From Halosimplex salinum (GTDB lineage Archaea; Halobacteriota; Halobacteria; Halobacteriales; Haloarculaceae): a stretch of DNA of 64,000 bases. The notes below the pieces were generated by a model. That model ran no database searches. It was not told where the DNA came from and worked only from the letters and a program-made list of their open reading frames with translations. The DNA lies in the NCBI RefSeq assembly GCF_003730195.1, contig NZ_QWGG01000001.1, positions 62,001 to 126,000 on the forward strand, given 5' to 3'. The position numbers and the translations under genes were made by a program. The first letter of the stretch is position 1. Each line of letters opens with the position of its first letter. Shown here in pieces: positions 1 to 8,053 of the stretch.

Positions 1-243
1 GATCTGCCATGCGCGCCGGTAGCGCTCCCGTGTTGAAAAAACGCCGCGCCGAACTGCGGAACCGACTCCTCCGATCCACGCGCCGCTCGCGGGTCGTCGC
101 GTTTGCACGTCTGTCGTTACCACCGTCGACGATTGGACAATTCCGGGTATTGGACCGGAGAAATTGCGAGAAGTTTTCGGAACTACCGGAAAAGTCCCGC
201 GTGTTCCAACAAACCTTTGGTAGTGCTCGATACAGGGGAGATC

Positions 244-1377
244 ATGAGTGACGGTGACCTGAATCGCGGACTGGAAGGGATCAGGGTGGCGGAGACGCGA
301 CTGAGCGACATCGACGGGGAGGCCGGGGAACTCACCATCGGCGGGTACCCGGTCGGCGAACTCGCGCGCAACGCCACCTACGAGGAGAGCGTCTTCCTGC
401 TCTACAACGACCGGTTGCCGTCGGCCGACGAACTCGACGAGTTTCGGACAGCCCTTGCCGAACACCGGGAGATCGGTGACGAGGCGCGGGCGGTGCTCCG
501 GCGAGCGGCCGAGGAGGAGAAACCGGCGATGGACGCGCTTCGGATGGGCGCCGCGGCGGCGAACCTCGGCACCGGCGCCGAGGACCCCGAGGCCGACGCC
601 CGGCGGGTGATCGCAGTGTTCCCGACCATCGTCGCGACGTACTGGCGCTACCGTGAGGGCGACGACCCCGTGGAGCCCCGCGCGGACCTGCGCCACGCGG
701 CCAACTACCTCTACATGCTCACCGGCGAGGAACCGGACGAGGCCGCGGTCCGCGGCGTCGAGACGTACCTCAACACCGTGATCGACCACGGGCTGAACGC
801 GTCGACGTTCACCGCGCGGACGGTCGTCTCGACGGAGTCCGACGTGGTGTCGGCGGCGACGGCCGCAGTCGGCACCCTCAAAGGACCGCTCCACGGCGGC
901 GCACCGGGACCGGTGCTGGACATGCTCAACGCGGTCCACGAGCACGGCGACCCGGAGGGGTACGTCCGCGAGAAACTGGAGGCGGGCGAGCGGCTGATGG
1001 GCTTCGGTCACCGCGTCTACCGCGTCCGCGACCCGCGGGCGGCCGTCCTCTCGGACGCGGCCTCGGAGTTCTACGACGAGGCCGGCGACACCGACTTCTT
1101 CGAGTCGATCGAGGCGTTCGAGGAGGTCGCCGTCGACGCGCTCGCCGAGCACAAGCCCGGTCGCGACCTCGACACGAACGTCGAGTTCTACACCGCCGCG
1201 CTGCTGGACGGCGTCGGCGTCCCGAAGGAACTGTTCACCACCTGCTTCGCCATCTCCCGGGTCGGCGGCTGGACCGCCCACGCACTCGAACAACTGGACG
1301 ACAACCGCCTCATCCGTCCCCTCTCCAGCTACGTCGGCGACCACGACCGCTCGTGGACGCCCGTCGACGAGCGGTAG
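244..1377 (+). CDS. citZ: citrate synthase
   Basis: Condenses oxaloacetate and acetyl-CoA to citrate, the entry step of the TCA cycle, in the cytoplasm. The 377-residue product has the usual length of the archaeal type II-like enzyme. The three catalytic positions are recognisable: the His in LKGPLHGGA, the His in GFGHRVYR, and the Asp in DTNVEFYTAALLDGVG. I chose the ATG at 244 because the protein then begins with the acidic MSDGDLNRGLEGIRVAETRL typical of haloarchaeal orthologues; the longer open frame upstream has non-haloarchaeal composition. It stands alone and converges with the OGG-type glycosylase gene. Confidence 0.96.
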   Translation: MSDGDLNRGLEGIRVAETRLSDIDGEAGELTIGGYPVGELARNATYEESVFLLYNDRLPSADELDEFRTALAEHREIGDEARAVLRRAAEEEKPAMDALRMGAAAANLGTGAEDPEADARRVIAVFPTIVATYWRYREGDDPVEPRADLRHAANYLYMLTGEEPDEAAVRGVETYLNTVIDHGLNASTFTARTVVSTESDVVSAATAAVGTLKGPLHGGAPGPVLDMLNAVHEHGDPEGYVREKLEAGERLMGFGHRVYRVRDPRAAVLSDAASEFYDEAGDTDFFESIEAFEEVAVDALAEHKPGRDLDTNVEFYTAALLDGVGVPKELFTTCFAISRVGGWTAHALEQLDDNRLIRPLSSYVGDHDRSWTPVDER

Positions 1378-1419
1378 CGTCGACGGCGCGAACGTCGGTC
1401 GTTCCCCCTCGCTTCTCCG

Positions 1420-2316
1420 CTATCGCAGGTAGTGGAACACGTACGTCTGCGCGTAGCCGGCGAACTCGCCGCCCAGGGCCGCCCGGATGGCCCGCGAGGT
1501 GTCCGCGTAGTTGCCCCGGTCGCAGTCGGGGTAGTACTCATCGATGGTCGTGCGGATCCACGTGTCCAGCGGGACGGCTTCGAGGTAGTCCAGCGCGAAC
1601 AGGAGCACGCAGTCGGCCACCTTGTCGCCGACGCCGACGAAACGCGTGAGCGAGTCGCGGGCGTCCTCGTAGTCCAGACCGACTGCCTCCTCCGGGGCCG
1701 CCTCGCCGTCGGCGACCATCCGCGCGGTGTCGCGGACGTACGGCGCCCGGTATCCCAGCCCGAGGTCTCTGAGTTCCGCCTCCGTCGCGGCGGCCAGTTG
1801 CTCGGCCGTCGGGAAGCCGTGGTAAGTGCGACCGTCGAACTCGACGGTCGGGCCGAACGCGCGCTCGAGTTCGCGCTGCATCCCGTGGATGCGGGCGACG
1901 CGCATCTGGGCCGAGCAGATGAAGGAGACGAGACAGGGGAACGCGGGGTCGTCGACGAGGTGCATCCCCCAGTAGGCGTCGAACGCGCGCTCGATCACGT
2001 CGTCGTCGGGCGTCACCGCACGGATGGCCGGCAGGTCGTCGTCGAGACGGAGCCGCTCCCGGAGGACGGGCGCGGCGTCGACCGACGACTCCCACTCCAG
2101 TCGGTCGTCGACCTGTCGGACTCGGACGACCGCGGGCTCCCCGTCGACGCGGACGACGGTCTCGTACCAGCTGTCGCCGCCGTACGCGCCGCTCTCGTCG
2201 TACATCAGGCCGTCGGCGCGGTCCCAGAGGTACGACTGGCCGCTCTCGACGGTCGACTGGAGGTCGAACGGACCGGGGAACTCGGACAGCGCGACGGCGC
2301 CACGCTCTACGCTCAT
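1420..2316 (-). CDS. ogg: 8-oxoguanine DNA glycosylase/AP lyase (OGG1-like)
   Basis: Base-excision repair glycosylase of the HhH-GPD superfamily, expected to remove 8-oxoguanine and nick the abasic site. The 298-residue protein has an OGG N-terminal domain (about 1-110), then the helical core: SFICSAQMRVARI (131-143), GLGYRAPYV (186-194), and the HhH-GPD motif GVGDKVADC (228-236) followed by VPLDTW. By family alignment K232 is the Schiff-base lysine and D251 the catalytic aspartate, so both residues needed for glycosylase and lyase activity are present. Convergent with citrate synthase. Substrate preference is inferred from the OGG1 signature and could extend to alkylated bases. Confidence 0.9.
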   Translation of the reverse strand: MSVERGAVALSEFPGPFDLQSTVESGQSYLWDRADGLMYDESGAYGGDSWYETVVRVDGEPAVVRVRQVDDRLEWESSVDAAPVLRERLRLDDDLPAIRAVTPDDDVIERAFDAYWGMHLVDDPAFPCLVSFICSAQMRVARIHGMQRELERAFGPTVEFDGRTYHGFPTAEQLAAATEAELRDLGLGYRAPYVRDTARMVADGEAAPEEAVGLDYEDARDSLTRFVGVGDKVADCVLLFALDYLEAVPLDTWIRTTIDEYYPDCDRGNYADTSRAIRAALGGEFAGYAQTYVFHYLR

Positions 2317-2462
2317 ACTCGGGCCAGGCGAGCGGCCGGCTTTGCCCTTTCGAGACGGACACGGCGACGCTCGCTCGGCCGCGACGCGCTCCCCCGCACA
2401 CCGGTGTGTGCGGTGTGCTATCGAGGCGAAGCTTCATGTCGTTGCGAGGCAAAGACAAGTAC

Positions 2463-2972
2463 ATGAACTGCAGAGTTGTCGTCGAGGCCGCTGTGCCCGT
2501 CTACGACGTCGAAACACAGGACGAGGCGGTACGGATCGCCATCTCGAAGACGGGCGAGATGCTCAACCCGGACCTGAACTACGTCGAGATCAACATGGGC
2601 GAACGGTCGTGTCCCCACTGCGGCGAGGAACTGGAGCCCGCGTTCCTGGCCGCCGACGAGAGCCTCGTCGCGCTCGAACTGGAGATCACCGTCTTCAACG
2701 TCGAACGCGAGGAGCACGCCGCGCGCATCGCCCGGAAAGAGATCGGACAGCGTCTGGAGAACATCCCGCTCGACGTGCTCGTGATCGAACAGATCGACGA
2801 CGAAGACGAAGACGAGACCGACGAGGACGAAAGCGACGAGGAGGTGTCGTCGACCGACGAGAGCGAGTCGCCATCGGACGAGACGGACGGCGGGCAGGAC
2901 GAGTCGTCGGGCGACAGGGACGACGGGGACGACGTGCTCCCGGAGTTCGAGGAGCTCATCGACGAGTCCTGA
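2463..2972 (+). CDS. UPF0212 (DUF555) family zinc-ribbon-like protein with acidic tail
   Basis: Member of an archaeal family of unknown function shared with methanogens. Residues 1-110 form the conserved core: MNCRVVVEAAVPVYDVETQD, then a CPHCGEE motif likely to bind metal together with other residues, then the repeat of the same alpha/beta unit (ALELEITVFNVEREEHAARI). Residues 113-169 are a low-complexity Asp/Glu/Ser tail absent from methanogen members, a common haloarchaeal addition. I placed the start at the ATG at 2463 because homologues begin MxCxVVVEAA; the upstream extension is basic and unlike the family. Function unknown. Confidence 0.88.
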   Translation: MNCRVVVEAAVPVYDVETQDEAVRIAISKTGEMLNPDLNYVEINMGERSCPHCGEELEPAFLAADESLVALELEITVFNVEREEHAARIARKEIGQRLENIPLDVLVIEQIDDEDEDETDEDESDEEVSSTDESESPSDETDGGQDESSGDRDDGDDVLPEFEELIDES

Positions 2973-3098
2973 CGGGCGGGTCGGGCGGTCTTCTGTAGTT
3001 CATCGCGCGCGCCAGTCGCGACTCCGGCAGTCGAGAGAGCGGGAAGAGAGAGAGCGACCGCTGAGCGGTCGTGAGGGATACAGAACGATACGAGTCGT

Positions 3099-3335
3099 TC
3101 AGTCCGCCGAGGCGGGGACGCGTTCGCGCGGCTCGGTCTCCATCTCGGACGTGATACCTTTCGCCAGTGCGAAAACAGCGTTCTTGTGGTCGGTCTTCGA
3201 TTTGTGGATGGACGTCGGTCGTACCCCGAGCGAGGTGTACTCGTCGTGTTCCACCTCGTCGCCTGTCTCCATCTCGTAGTGATTCTCCACCTGAGCAAGC
3301 AGGCCGTGAAGGTGAATGAGCTCCTGCTTTTTCAT
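3099..3335 (-). CDS. UPF0058 family protein
   Basis: Small (78 aa) archaeal protein of the UPF0058 family, function unknown. It starts MKKQELIHLHGLLAQVENHY and contains the conserved TSIHKSKTDHKNAVFALAKGI block, both diagnostic of the family. The start at 3335 matches family N-termini; the much longer frame upstream is arginine-rich and is an artefact of high GC. It is divergent from the aIF2-beta gene across a 328-bp intergenic region. The conserved His and Lys residues suggest metal or nucleic-acid contact, but nothing in the sequence proves it. Confidence 0.88.
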   Translation of the reverse strand: MKKQELIHLHGLLAQVENHYEMETGDEVEHDEYTSLGVRPTSIHKSKTDHKNAVFALAKGITSEMETEPRERVPASAD

Positions 3336-3663
3336 AGTCACCCGGTGCTTACCACTGGAGGGTAATAGTAGTATCCTGAGTCGCGTTAACACACGCCTGC
3401 TTAAAAACCGTGTACAAAAGCCCCTCGATATCGTTCCGCGGCGGTCGCGGTTCGCCCGACGGGAGCGGGGATCGGCTCGGAGCGGGCCGCAACCGAGTGC
3501 TCGGCCCGGCGACCGGGCCGGGGTGGCCGAGAAGACGGTCGGGCCGTTCGGTGGGGTGGACGTGGCGACCAAGTCCCCCGAGTCGGTCCGGCGGCCGCGC
3601 GCGCTGAGCGGGCACGACGGCCGGGTTGAAAGACTTTTACCGGCGGACGGGCTTCCCGTTGGT
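3336..3663. other. 328-bp divergent intergenic region (UPF0058 / aIF2-beta)
   Basis: Carries promoters for both flanking genes. Near the UPF0058 side there is an AT-richer stretch (gcttaaaaacc, about 3400-3412, and ggtaatagtagtatcc, about 3361-3376). The centre (3420-3620) is very GC-rich and no protein with haloarchaeal composition is seen in any frame. A TATA-like box for aIF2-beta lies at its right end. Confidence 0.6.
3631..3640 (+). promoter_or_regulatory. TATA-like box for aIF2-beta (leaderless)
   Basis: The sequence gaaagacttttac shows a BRE-like purine tract (gaaag) followed by a TATA-like cttttac ending 24 bases before the ATG at 3664, the spacing expected for a leaderless archaeal transcript. 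Confidence 0.6.
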
Positions 3664-4068
3664 ATGGACTACGACGACATGCTCGACCGGGCGCTCGACG
3701 AGACGCCGGACATCGAGGGGAGTTCCGACCGGTTCGAGGTTCCCGACCCGAACCTCCGACAGGAGGGGAACGTCACCGTGTTCGAGAACTTCCAGGACAC
3801 GTGCGACGCGCTGGGACGCGAGGACGACCACGTCATGCAGTTCCTCCAGAACGAGATCGGGACGAGCGGCCACATCGACGAGAGCGGCCGCGCGCGCCTG
3901 ACCGGCGAGTTCAGCGTCCGCCGCGTCAGCAACGCCGTCGACGAGTACACCGACGAGTTCGTCCTCTGCCCGGAGTGTGGCCTCCCTGACACCCACTTCG
4001 AGCGCGAGGGCGGCGTGCTCCTCCTGCGGTGTGAGGCCTGCGGCGCGCGGTCGGCGACCAGCGGCTAA
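3664..4068 (+). CDS. translation initiation factor IF-2 subunit beta (aIF2-beta)
   Basis: Beta subunit of the archaeal heterotrimeric initiation factor that brings initiator Met-tRNA to the small ribosomal subunit. The 134-residue protein has the family layout: a short N-terminal helix that binds the gamma subunit, the central alpha/beta domain (VTVFENFQDTC, LQNEIGTSGHIDESGRARL), and a C-terminal zinc ribbon with CPECGLPDT and RCEACG. All four zinc cysteines are present. The ATG at 3664 gives the normal length and lies 24 bases after a TATA-like box. Its stop codon overlaps that of the convergent small zinc-ribbon gene by 2 bases. Confidence 0.94.
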   Translation: MDYDDMLDRALDETPDIEGSSDRFEVPDPNLRQEGNVTVFENFQDTCDALGREDDHVMQFLQNEIGTSGHIDESGRARLTGEFSVRRVSNAVDEYTDEFVLCPECGLPDTHFEREGGVLLLRCEACGARSATSG

Positions 4069-4244
4069 CCGAGACTCTTCAGCGTCTGCAGGTCGCGTTC
4101 GGTGCGCGCGAACTCCGCGAGCCGCCGGCTCGCGTGGCAGTTGGGACAGTGATAGACGTTCGTGTGTTCTGGCAGGTCGGTCGGCGTCGACTCCCAGTCT
4201 TTGGTGCATTCGGGACAGAGCAAACGGACGTACGCTTCCTCCAT
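4065..4244 (-). CDS. small zinc-ribbon protein (haloarchaeal, DUF7836-like)
   Basis: A 59-residue protein with two zinc-knuckle pairs, LLCPECTKDW and YHCPNCHASR, spaced as in a zinc ribbon, followed by a charged helix (RRLAEFARTERDLQTL). I start at the ATG at 4244 (MEEAYVRLLCPEC); a start ten residues upstream is possible but adds hydrophobic residues atypical of such proteins. Its 3' end overlaps the aIF2-beta stop codon tail to tail. Such miniature zinc-finger proteins are common in haloarchaea and are suspected nucleic-acid or protein adaptors; the DUF number is from memory and less certain than the fold. Confidence 0.8.
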   Translation of the reverse strand: MEEAYVRLLCPECTKDWESTPTDLPEHTNVYHCPNCHASRRLAEFARTERDLQTLKSLG

Positions 4245-4362
4245 GCGTGGTATCAACACACAGTACTGGAACAAAAAGGCTGGTACGTACCTACATCAAG
4301 CGACAGGTCGATGCTCGACGCGGGGACCGTCGGGTCACGGCGTCGAGCGCGCGGGCCCGCGA

Positions 4363-5340
4363 TCAGGCGGGCGCGTCGACGGATTCGAGGAGTTCCTTGT
4401 AGCGGTTGCGGATGGTGACCTCGGAGATGTTGGCGACGCCGCTGACCTCGCTCTGGGTGACCTTCTCGTTGGTCAGCAGGGCGGCGGCGTACACCGCGGC
4501 GGCCGCGAGGCCGACGGGGCTCTTCCCGCTGAGGATGCCCTGGTCTCGCGCGCTCTCGATGAGCTCGCGCGCGCGGCGCTCGGTGTCGTCGGAGAGACCG
4601 AGGTCGGAGACGAACCGCGGAAGGTAGCTCTCGGGGTCGGCCGGCTTGATCTCGAGGTTGAGCTCGCGGACGACGTAGCGGTACGTCCGGGTCAGCTCCA
4701 TCTTCTCGACCCGGGAGACCGCGGTCATCTCGTCGAGGCTGCGCGGCGTGTTGGCCTGGCGGGCCGCGGCGTACAGCGACGCCGTCGCGACGCCCTCGAT
4801 GGAGCGGCCGGGCAGGAGGTTCTCCTCGAGCGCGCGCCGGTAGATGACCGAGGCGGTCTCGCGGACCGTCTTCGGGAGGCCGAGCGCGGAGGCCATGCGG
4901 TCGATCTCGCCGAGGGCCTGCTTGAGGTTGCGCTCCTTCGAGTCGCGGGTGCGGAACCGCTCGTTCCAGGTGCGCAGGCGCTGCATCTTCTGGCGCTGGT
5001 TCGAGGACAGTGAGTTACCGTAGGCGTCCTTGTTCTGCCAGCCGATGTTCGTGGAGAGGCCCTTGTCGTGCATCATGTTCGTCGTCGGTGCACCGACGCG
5101 GGACTTCTCGTCCTTCTCGGAGGGGTTGAACGCTCGCCACTCCGGGCCGCGGTCGATCTCGTTCTCCTCGACGACGAGGCCGCACTCCGAACACACCGTC
5201 TCGCCGTGTTCGGTGTCGGCGTCGAGTCGCCCCTCGCACTCGGGACAGACCTGTACGTCGGTCGATTCCTGCTCGTTCTCGTCCTGCAGTCGTTCCCGCG
5301 TCTGTTCCTCGGTGCCGGTTCGAATTGTTGTGTCGCTCAT
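4363..5340 (-). CDS. tfb: transcription initiation factor IIB (TFB)
   Basis: General transcription factor that binds the TBP-promoter complex at the BRE and recruits RNA polymerase. The 325-residue product has an N-terminal acidic stretch, a zinc ribbon with CPEC and CSEC pairs (about residues 32-57), a B-finger/linker region (RGPEWRAFNPSEKDEKSRVG, then DKGLSTNIGW), and two cyclin-like repeats (about 130-215 and 225-320) ending with the helix that contacts BRE. Length and order are complete. Haloarchaea usually carry several TFB paralogues; which this is cannot be told from one locus. Its promoter shows a symmetric BRE-TATA-BRE arrangement, annotated separately. Confidence 0.95.
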   Translation of the reverse strand: MSDTTIRTGTEEQTRERLQDENEQESTDVQVCPECEGRLDADTEHGETVCSECGLVVEENEIDRGPEWRAFNPSEKDEKSRVGAPTTNMMHDKGLSTNIGWQNKDAYGNSLSSNQRQKMQRLRTWNERFRTRDSKERNLKQALGEIDRMASALGLPKTVRETASVIYRRALEENLLPGRSIEGVATASLYAAARQANTPRSLDEMTAVSRVEKMELTRTYRYVVRELNLEIKPADPESYLPRFVSDLGLSDDTERRARELIESARDQGILSGKSPVGLAAAAVYAAALLTNEKVTQSEVSGVANISEVTIRNRYKELLESVDAPA

Positions 5341-5414
5341 GATGTACTCCGGAGCGGCTCACCGGTGGCGTAAGCCCTAAGAATCCGATGCCGCACTTCC
5401 TAACACTACGTAAG

Positions 5415-5440
5415 TCCGAAAACTACTTAAAGCTTTCGGA
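5415..5440 (-). promoter_or_regulatory. tfb promoter: TATA box inside inverted repeat TCCGAAA-N12-TTTCGGA
   Basis: Read on the minus strand, a BRE-like CGAAAG precedes the TATA-like CTTTAAGTAG. The two flanks are perfect inverted 7-mers (5415-5421 and 5434-5440), so the box is framed by a BRE-like CGAAA on both strands. It lies 75-100 bases upstream of the tfb ATG, implying a leader of roughly 50 bases. Confidence 0.65.
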
Positions 5441-5588
5441 GTATGTCGTTTGGCAAGAGGTCCCAAATCGCACGAACGGAGGCTGATCGCGGGACGGAAC
5501 GGGGAGGAAGGGCCGGGGGTCGGACGGAGGGGGTATCTCGTGTGTCGTGTGCGGACGCTCGCGGTCCTGACCGATGGTCCGTCGCGAC

Positions 5589-6161
5589 TCAGGTCCGTTC
5601 GACCGTCAGCAACATGGCGGCGAACACCCACATGAACAGCGCGCCGACGGGGATCGTGGGCTGGTGCTGGAGGAACATCGCGGTGGCGACGCTGAAGACG
5701 GTCGCGAGGACGGCGAAGGCGGCGCCGAACACGCGAACGGGGTCCAGCGTCAGCCGGTCGGCGAGCGAGTCGGGAAGCGACTCCGCGAGCCCGGTCGTCG
5801 CCTCGTCGGCCGCGTCCTCCAGTCGTTCGTCGCGCGCGTAATAGACGAAACTGGCGGCCAGCAGGAGAGCGAAGACCGCGGCGGCGGCGAGCCAGATCTG
5901 GCCCTCGAGGACCTGGTTGTCCGGGACGAACCCCGGGATCTCGTAGACGATCTGGACGATCTGACCGAGCGACTGCTCGCCCAGCGAGATGCCGAAGAGG
6001 TAGTGAAACTGGAAGAAGACGAACCTGATGTTCACGACGGTGAACGTGGCGTCCATCCCCTGTGGCGACCGCCTGAGGAACGACACCGACCAGGGCAGGA
6101 GGGCGGTCAGCCACGTCGCGAGGACTGCCAGTTCACCGGCGTACTCCGAGCGGACCCACAT
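5589..6161 (-). CDS. haloarchaeal integral membrane protein of unknown function
   Basis: A 190-residue protein with about four hydrophobic segments: AGELAVLATWLTALLPWSV (residues 8-27), VVNIRFVFFQFHYLFGISLG (about 42-62), IWLAAAAVFALLLAASFVYY (about 86-106), and two adjacent stretches near the C-terminus (VFGAAFAVLATVFSVATAMF and VGALFMWVFAAMLLTV). An acidic cytoplasmic-type loop (about 107-140) lies in the middle. I start at the ATG at 6161; the longer frame upstream reads through proline/arginine-rich non-coding sequence. It resembles conserved haloarchaeal membrane families but I cannot name one with confidence. Confidence 0.75.
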   Translation of the reverse strand: MWVRSEYAGELAVLATWLTALLPWSVSFLRRSPQGMDATFTVVNIRFVFFQFHYLFGISLGEQSLGQIVQIVYEIPGFVPDNQVLEGQIWLAAAAVFALLLAASFVYYARDERLEDAADEATTGLAESLPDSLADRLTLDPVRVFGAAFAVLATVFSVATAMFLQHQPTIPVGALFMWVFAAMLLTVERT

Positions 6162-6332
6162 AGTGATCCGAGTCGGCGTCCCGGGAGGTATAAAAGCTAC
6201 TGCCTCCGGTGCCGTGAGCGCCAGAGGCCGCCCGGGTCGACGCTGGAGGGGGCCGACAGGCCGGCGTCGCGCGAGAGACCCCCGTGGCGGCGTTACGTTC
6301 ATGGCTACTCGCGTCGTAGTTGGGGACGTCGA

Positions 6333-6791
6333 ATGAGGCGCGATTACGTCACGCTGGACCTTCGCAACGCCGACCAGGACGGCGACCACCTACCGACGGC
6401 CGTGCTGACTTACGAGGGGCCGACAGACCTCCTCGAAGAGCGCCTCACGGACGCCGGAGGCGAGCCGCTGGACCGAGAGGCGATCGACGTCGCGTTCCGC
6501 TTCCAGACGGCGACGGACGACGCGGACGCCGACGGCGTCTTCAGCCTCACCAACCGGGTGACAGGGGAGTTCATCGTCGAGGTCAACGCCGACGCCGCGT
6601 CGGTCCGCGACCTCGTCGACGCCGCCCGACGCGACGACGACCCCGAGGACGCGGACGGCTGTTACCGGGTCGACGTCCGCCGGGACGGCGAGCAGGTCGC
6701 GAGCTACGAGAAGCGGACGCTCCTCGTCTACGACGACGAGGGCGGTCTCCTCCGTCAGCACAGTCTGATCCCGAGCGGCGTCGAACTCTGA
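6333..6791 (+). CDS. conserved haloarchaeal protein (DUF5793-like)
   Basis: A 152-residue soluble acidic protein beginning MRRDYVTLDLRNADQ. The sequence alternates predicted beta strands and helices (TAVLTYEGPTDLLEERL, IDVAFRFQ, FSLTNRVTGEFIVEVNADA, CYRVDVRRDGEQVASYEKR) and ends LIPSGVEL. The opening and the FSLTNRxTGEFIxE block fit a haloarchaea-only family that I recall as DUF5793; function unknown. The ATG at 6333 lies immediately before the family-like MRRDY start. No operon partners: it diverges from the membrane protein on its left and converges with the sirtuin gene. Confidence 0.75.
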   Translation: MRRDYVTLDLRNADQDGDHLPTAVLTYEGPTDLLEERLTDAGGEPLDREAIDVAFRFQTATDDADADGVFSLTNRVTGEFIVEVNADAASVRDLVDAARRDDDPEDADGCYRVDVRRDGEQVASYEKRTLLVYDDEGGLLRQHSLIPSGVEL

Positions 6792-6894
6792 ACGGCGTCC
6801 GCCCGGGAGGGTTCTCCCGGTAGCCGCGCGTCCGTCCGAGCTCCGTGTCCGGCCTCTCTGACGGTCTCCGACAGACGCATCTCCGACCGACCGT

Positions 6895-7683
6895 CTACGA
6901 GCGGTCGCCTTCGAGCGCCGCGACCAGCGCGGGCAGCGCCGCTGTCGCGTCCGCTCGCAGGTCGTAGTCGGCGCGCTCGGAGTAGTCGGTCTCGTCGAGG
7001 TTGATCACGGCGAGCGTCGCGCCCGCTTCGGCGGCGACGTCGGGCAGCAGGGCGGCGGGTCGGACGGTCAGCGACGACCCGACGGCGAGGAACACGTCAC
7101 AGCGGCGCGTCTCCGTCTGGGCCCGGTCGAACGCGTCGTCCGGGAGCGGCTCGCCGAACAGCACCACGTCGGGCTTGAGAACGCCGCCGCAGTCGCACGT
7201 CGGCGGGCGCTCGCCTCCGCGGACCCGCTCCCAGACGGGGCCCGCGGGCTGTGTCGCGCCGCACCTGTCGCACACCACGCGCTCGTGTGTCCCGTGGAGT
7301 TCGACGACCGACTCCGAGCCTGCCGCGGCGTGGAGGGCGTCGACGTTCTGCGTGACCAGCAGGTCGAGGTGACCCAGTTCCTCCAGCGCGGCGAACGCCT
7401 CGTGGGCGGCGTTCGGCGCGACGCCGTCGCCGTACATCGTCTCTCTGAGTTCGAGCCGGTCGGTCCAGAATCCCGCTGGGTCGGCGTCGAACCGCCGCCG
7501 GTGGAAGTCGGCGGGGTCGTGTGTCTCCCACACCGGGTCCGGCGCGTCGTCGTCGGTCGCTTCACCGCGGAAGGGCGGGATCCCCGAGGGGACGCTCACC
7601 CCTGCTCCGGTCAGTGCGACGACCCGTTCGGCGCTGGCGATCTCGCTCACGAGCGTCGCCACCGACGATTCGGCTCCGTCCAT
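6895..7683 (-). CDS. Sir2-family NAD-dependent protein deacylase
   Basis: Removes acyl groups from lysines using NAD+. In the 262-residue protein the Rossmann signature GAGVSVPSGIPPFRG (26-40), TQNVD (111-115), the catalytic H130 (ELHG), and the zinc module C138-x2-C141 with C163-x-C165 are all present, followed by the NAD-binding GSSLTVRPA. One departure: the usual Asp or Thr of GIPDFRG is Pro here. I chose the ATG at 7683, which gives the family length; a start at 7749 would add 22 residues without similarity. Substrates in haloarchaea may include chromatin-type or acetyl-CoA synthetase proteins; this is not visible from the sequence. Confidence 0.92.
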   Translation of the reverse strand: MDGAESSVATLVSEIASAERVVALTGAGVSVPSGIPPFRGEATDDDAPDPVWETHDPADFHRRRFDADPAGFWTDRLELRETMYGDGVAPNAAHEAFAALEELGHLDLLVTQNVDALHAAAGSESVVELHGTHERVVCDRCGATQPAGPVWERVRGGERPPTCDCGGVLKPDVVLFGEPLPDDAFDRAQTETRRCDVFLAVGSSLTVRPAALLPDVAAEAGATLAVINLDETDYSERADYDLRADATAALPALVAALEGDRS

Positions 7684-7820
7684 GTCCGTACGGAGGGACG
7701 ACGCCCTCAAAAACGACTCGTCGCCCGACGCGGCGCTCCCGGGAGACACACCGCGCTATCGACGAGTCAGTCGCTCGCAGTCGGCGGTCTTCGAAAAGGG
7801 GGAGAACGGTACGCAAAAAC

Positions 7821-7892
7821 GGTGGGTGGGTGGACTGCGGTGGGTGGACTGCAGTGGGTGGGTGAAATGCGGTGGGTGGGTGGGTGAGATGG
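7821..7892 (+). repeat. G-rich degenerate tandem repeat upstream of sucCD
   Basis: Four imperfect units of 14-22 bases built on GGTGGGTGG followed by ACTGC, ACTGC, AAATGC and AGATGG. The first and last units contain four G-runs separated by single T bases, the form of a G-quadruplex motif on the plus strand. It sits between the sirtuin start and the sucC promoter and codes for nothing plausible. Confidence 0.8.
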
Positions 7893-7940
7893 AGAGTACC
7901 GGCACCAGATGGTGCCTACACGTGGTATCTGTAGCCGCCT

Positions 7941-7950
7941 GTATAAAAAT
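7941..7950 (+). promoter_or_regulatory. distal sucCD promoter TATA box (P1)
   Basis: The sequence gtataaaaat is the strongest TATA-like box in this region. Transcription would start about 25 bases downstream, near 7968-7973, leaving an 80-base leader before sucC. Confidence 0.65.
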
Positions 7951-7961
7951 CTGCCGTCGAG

Positions 7962-7979
7962 ATTATCAGACCTGATAAT
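7962..7979. promoter_or_regulatory. perfect palindrome (candidate operator) at the predicted P1 start
   Basis: ATTATCAG-ac-CTGATAAT: perfect 8-bp arms with a 2-bp centre. It lies 14-30 bases downstream of the TATA box, covering the predicted transcription start, the position where archaeal repressors block polymerase. Regulator unknown. Confidence 0.65.
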
Positions 7980-8018
7980 TTGGCGGGCTGTTGCCGGGGT
8001 TCCGGGTCAGATGGACGG

Positions 8019-8026
8019 GATTTAAG
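8019..8026 (+). promoter_or_regulatory. proximal sucC promoter TATA-like box (P2)
   Basis: The sequence gatttaag ends 27 bases before the sucC ATG at 8054, which would give a leaderless sucC transcript independent of the upstream palindrome. Confidence 0.5.
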
Positions 8027-8053
8027 CGCTCGCCGGCCCGGATTTCGAGTGAC

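Noticed and set aside
2406-2462. Upstream extension of the UPF0212 protein
   Set aside because: The 19 extra residues (MCGVLSRRSFMSLRGKDKY) are basic, unlike the acidic family N-terminus that starts MNCRVVVEAAVPV at 2463.
7684-7749. Longer start for the sirtuin
   Set aside because: The added residues MSPGSAASGDESFLRASSLR and TD have no similarity to Sir2 proteins; the MDGAESSVATL start at 7683 gives the family length.
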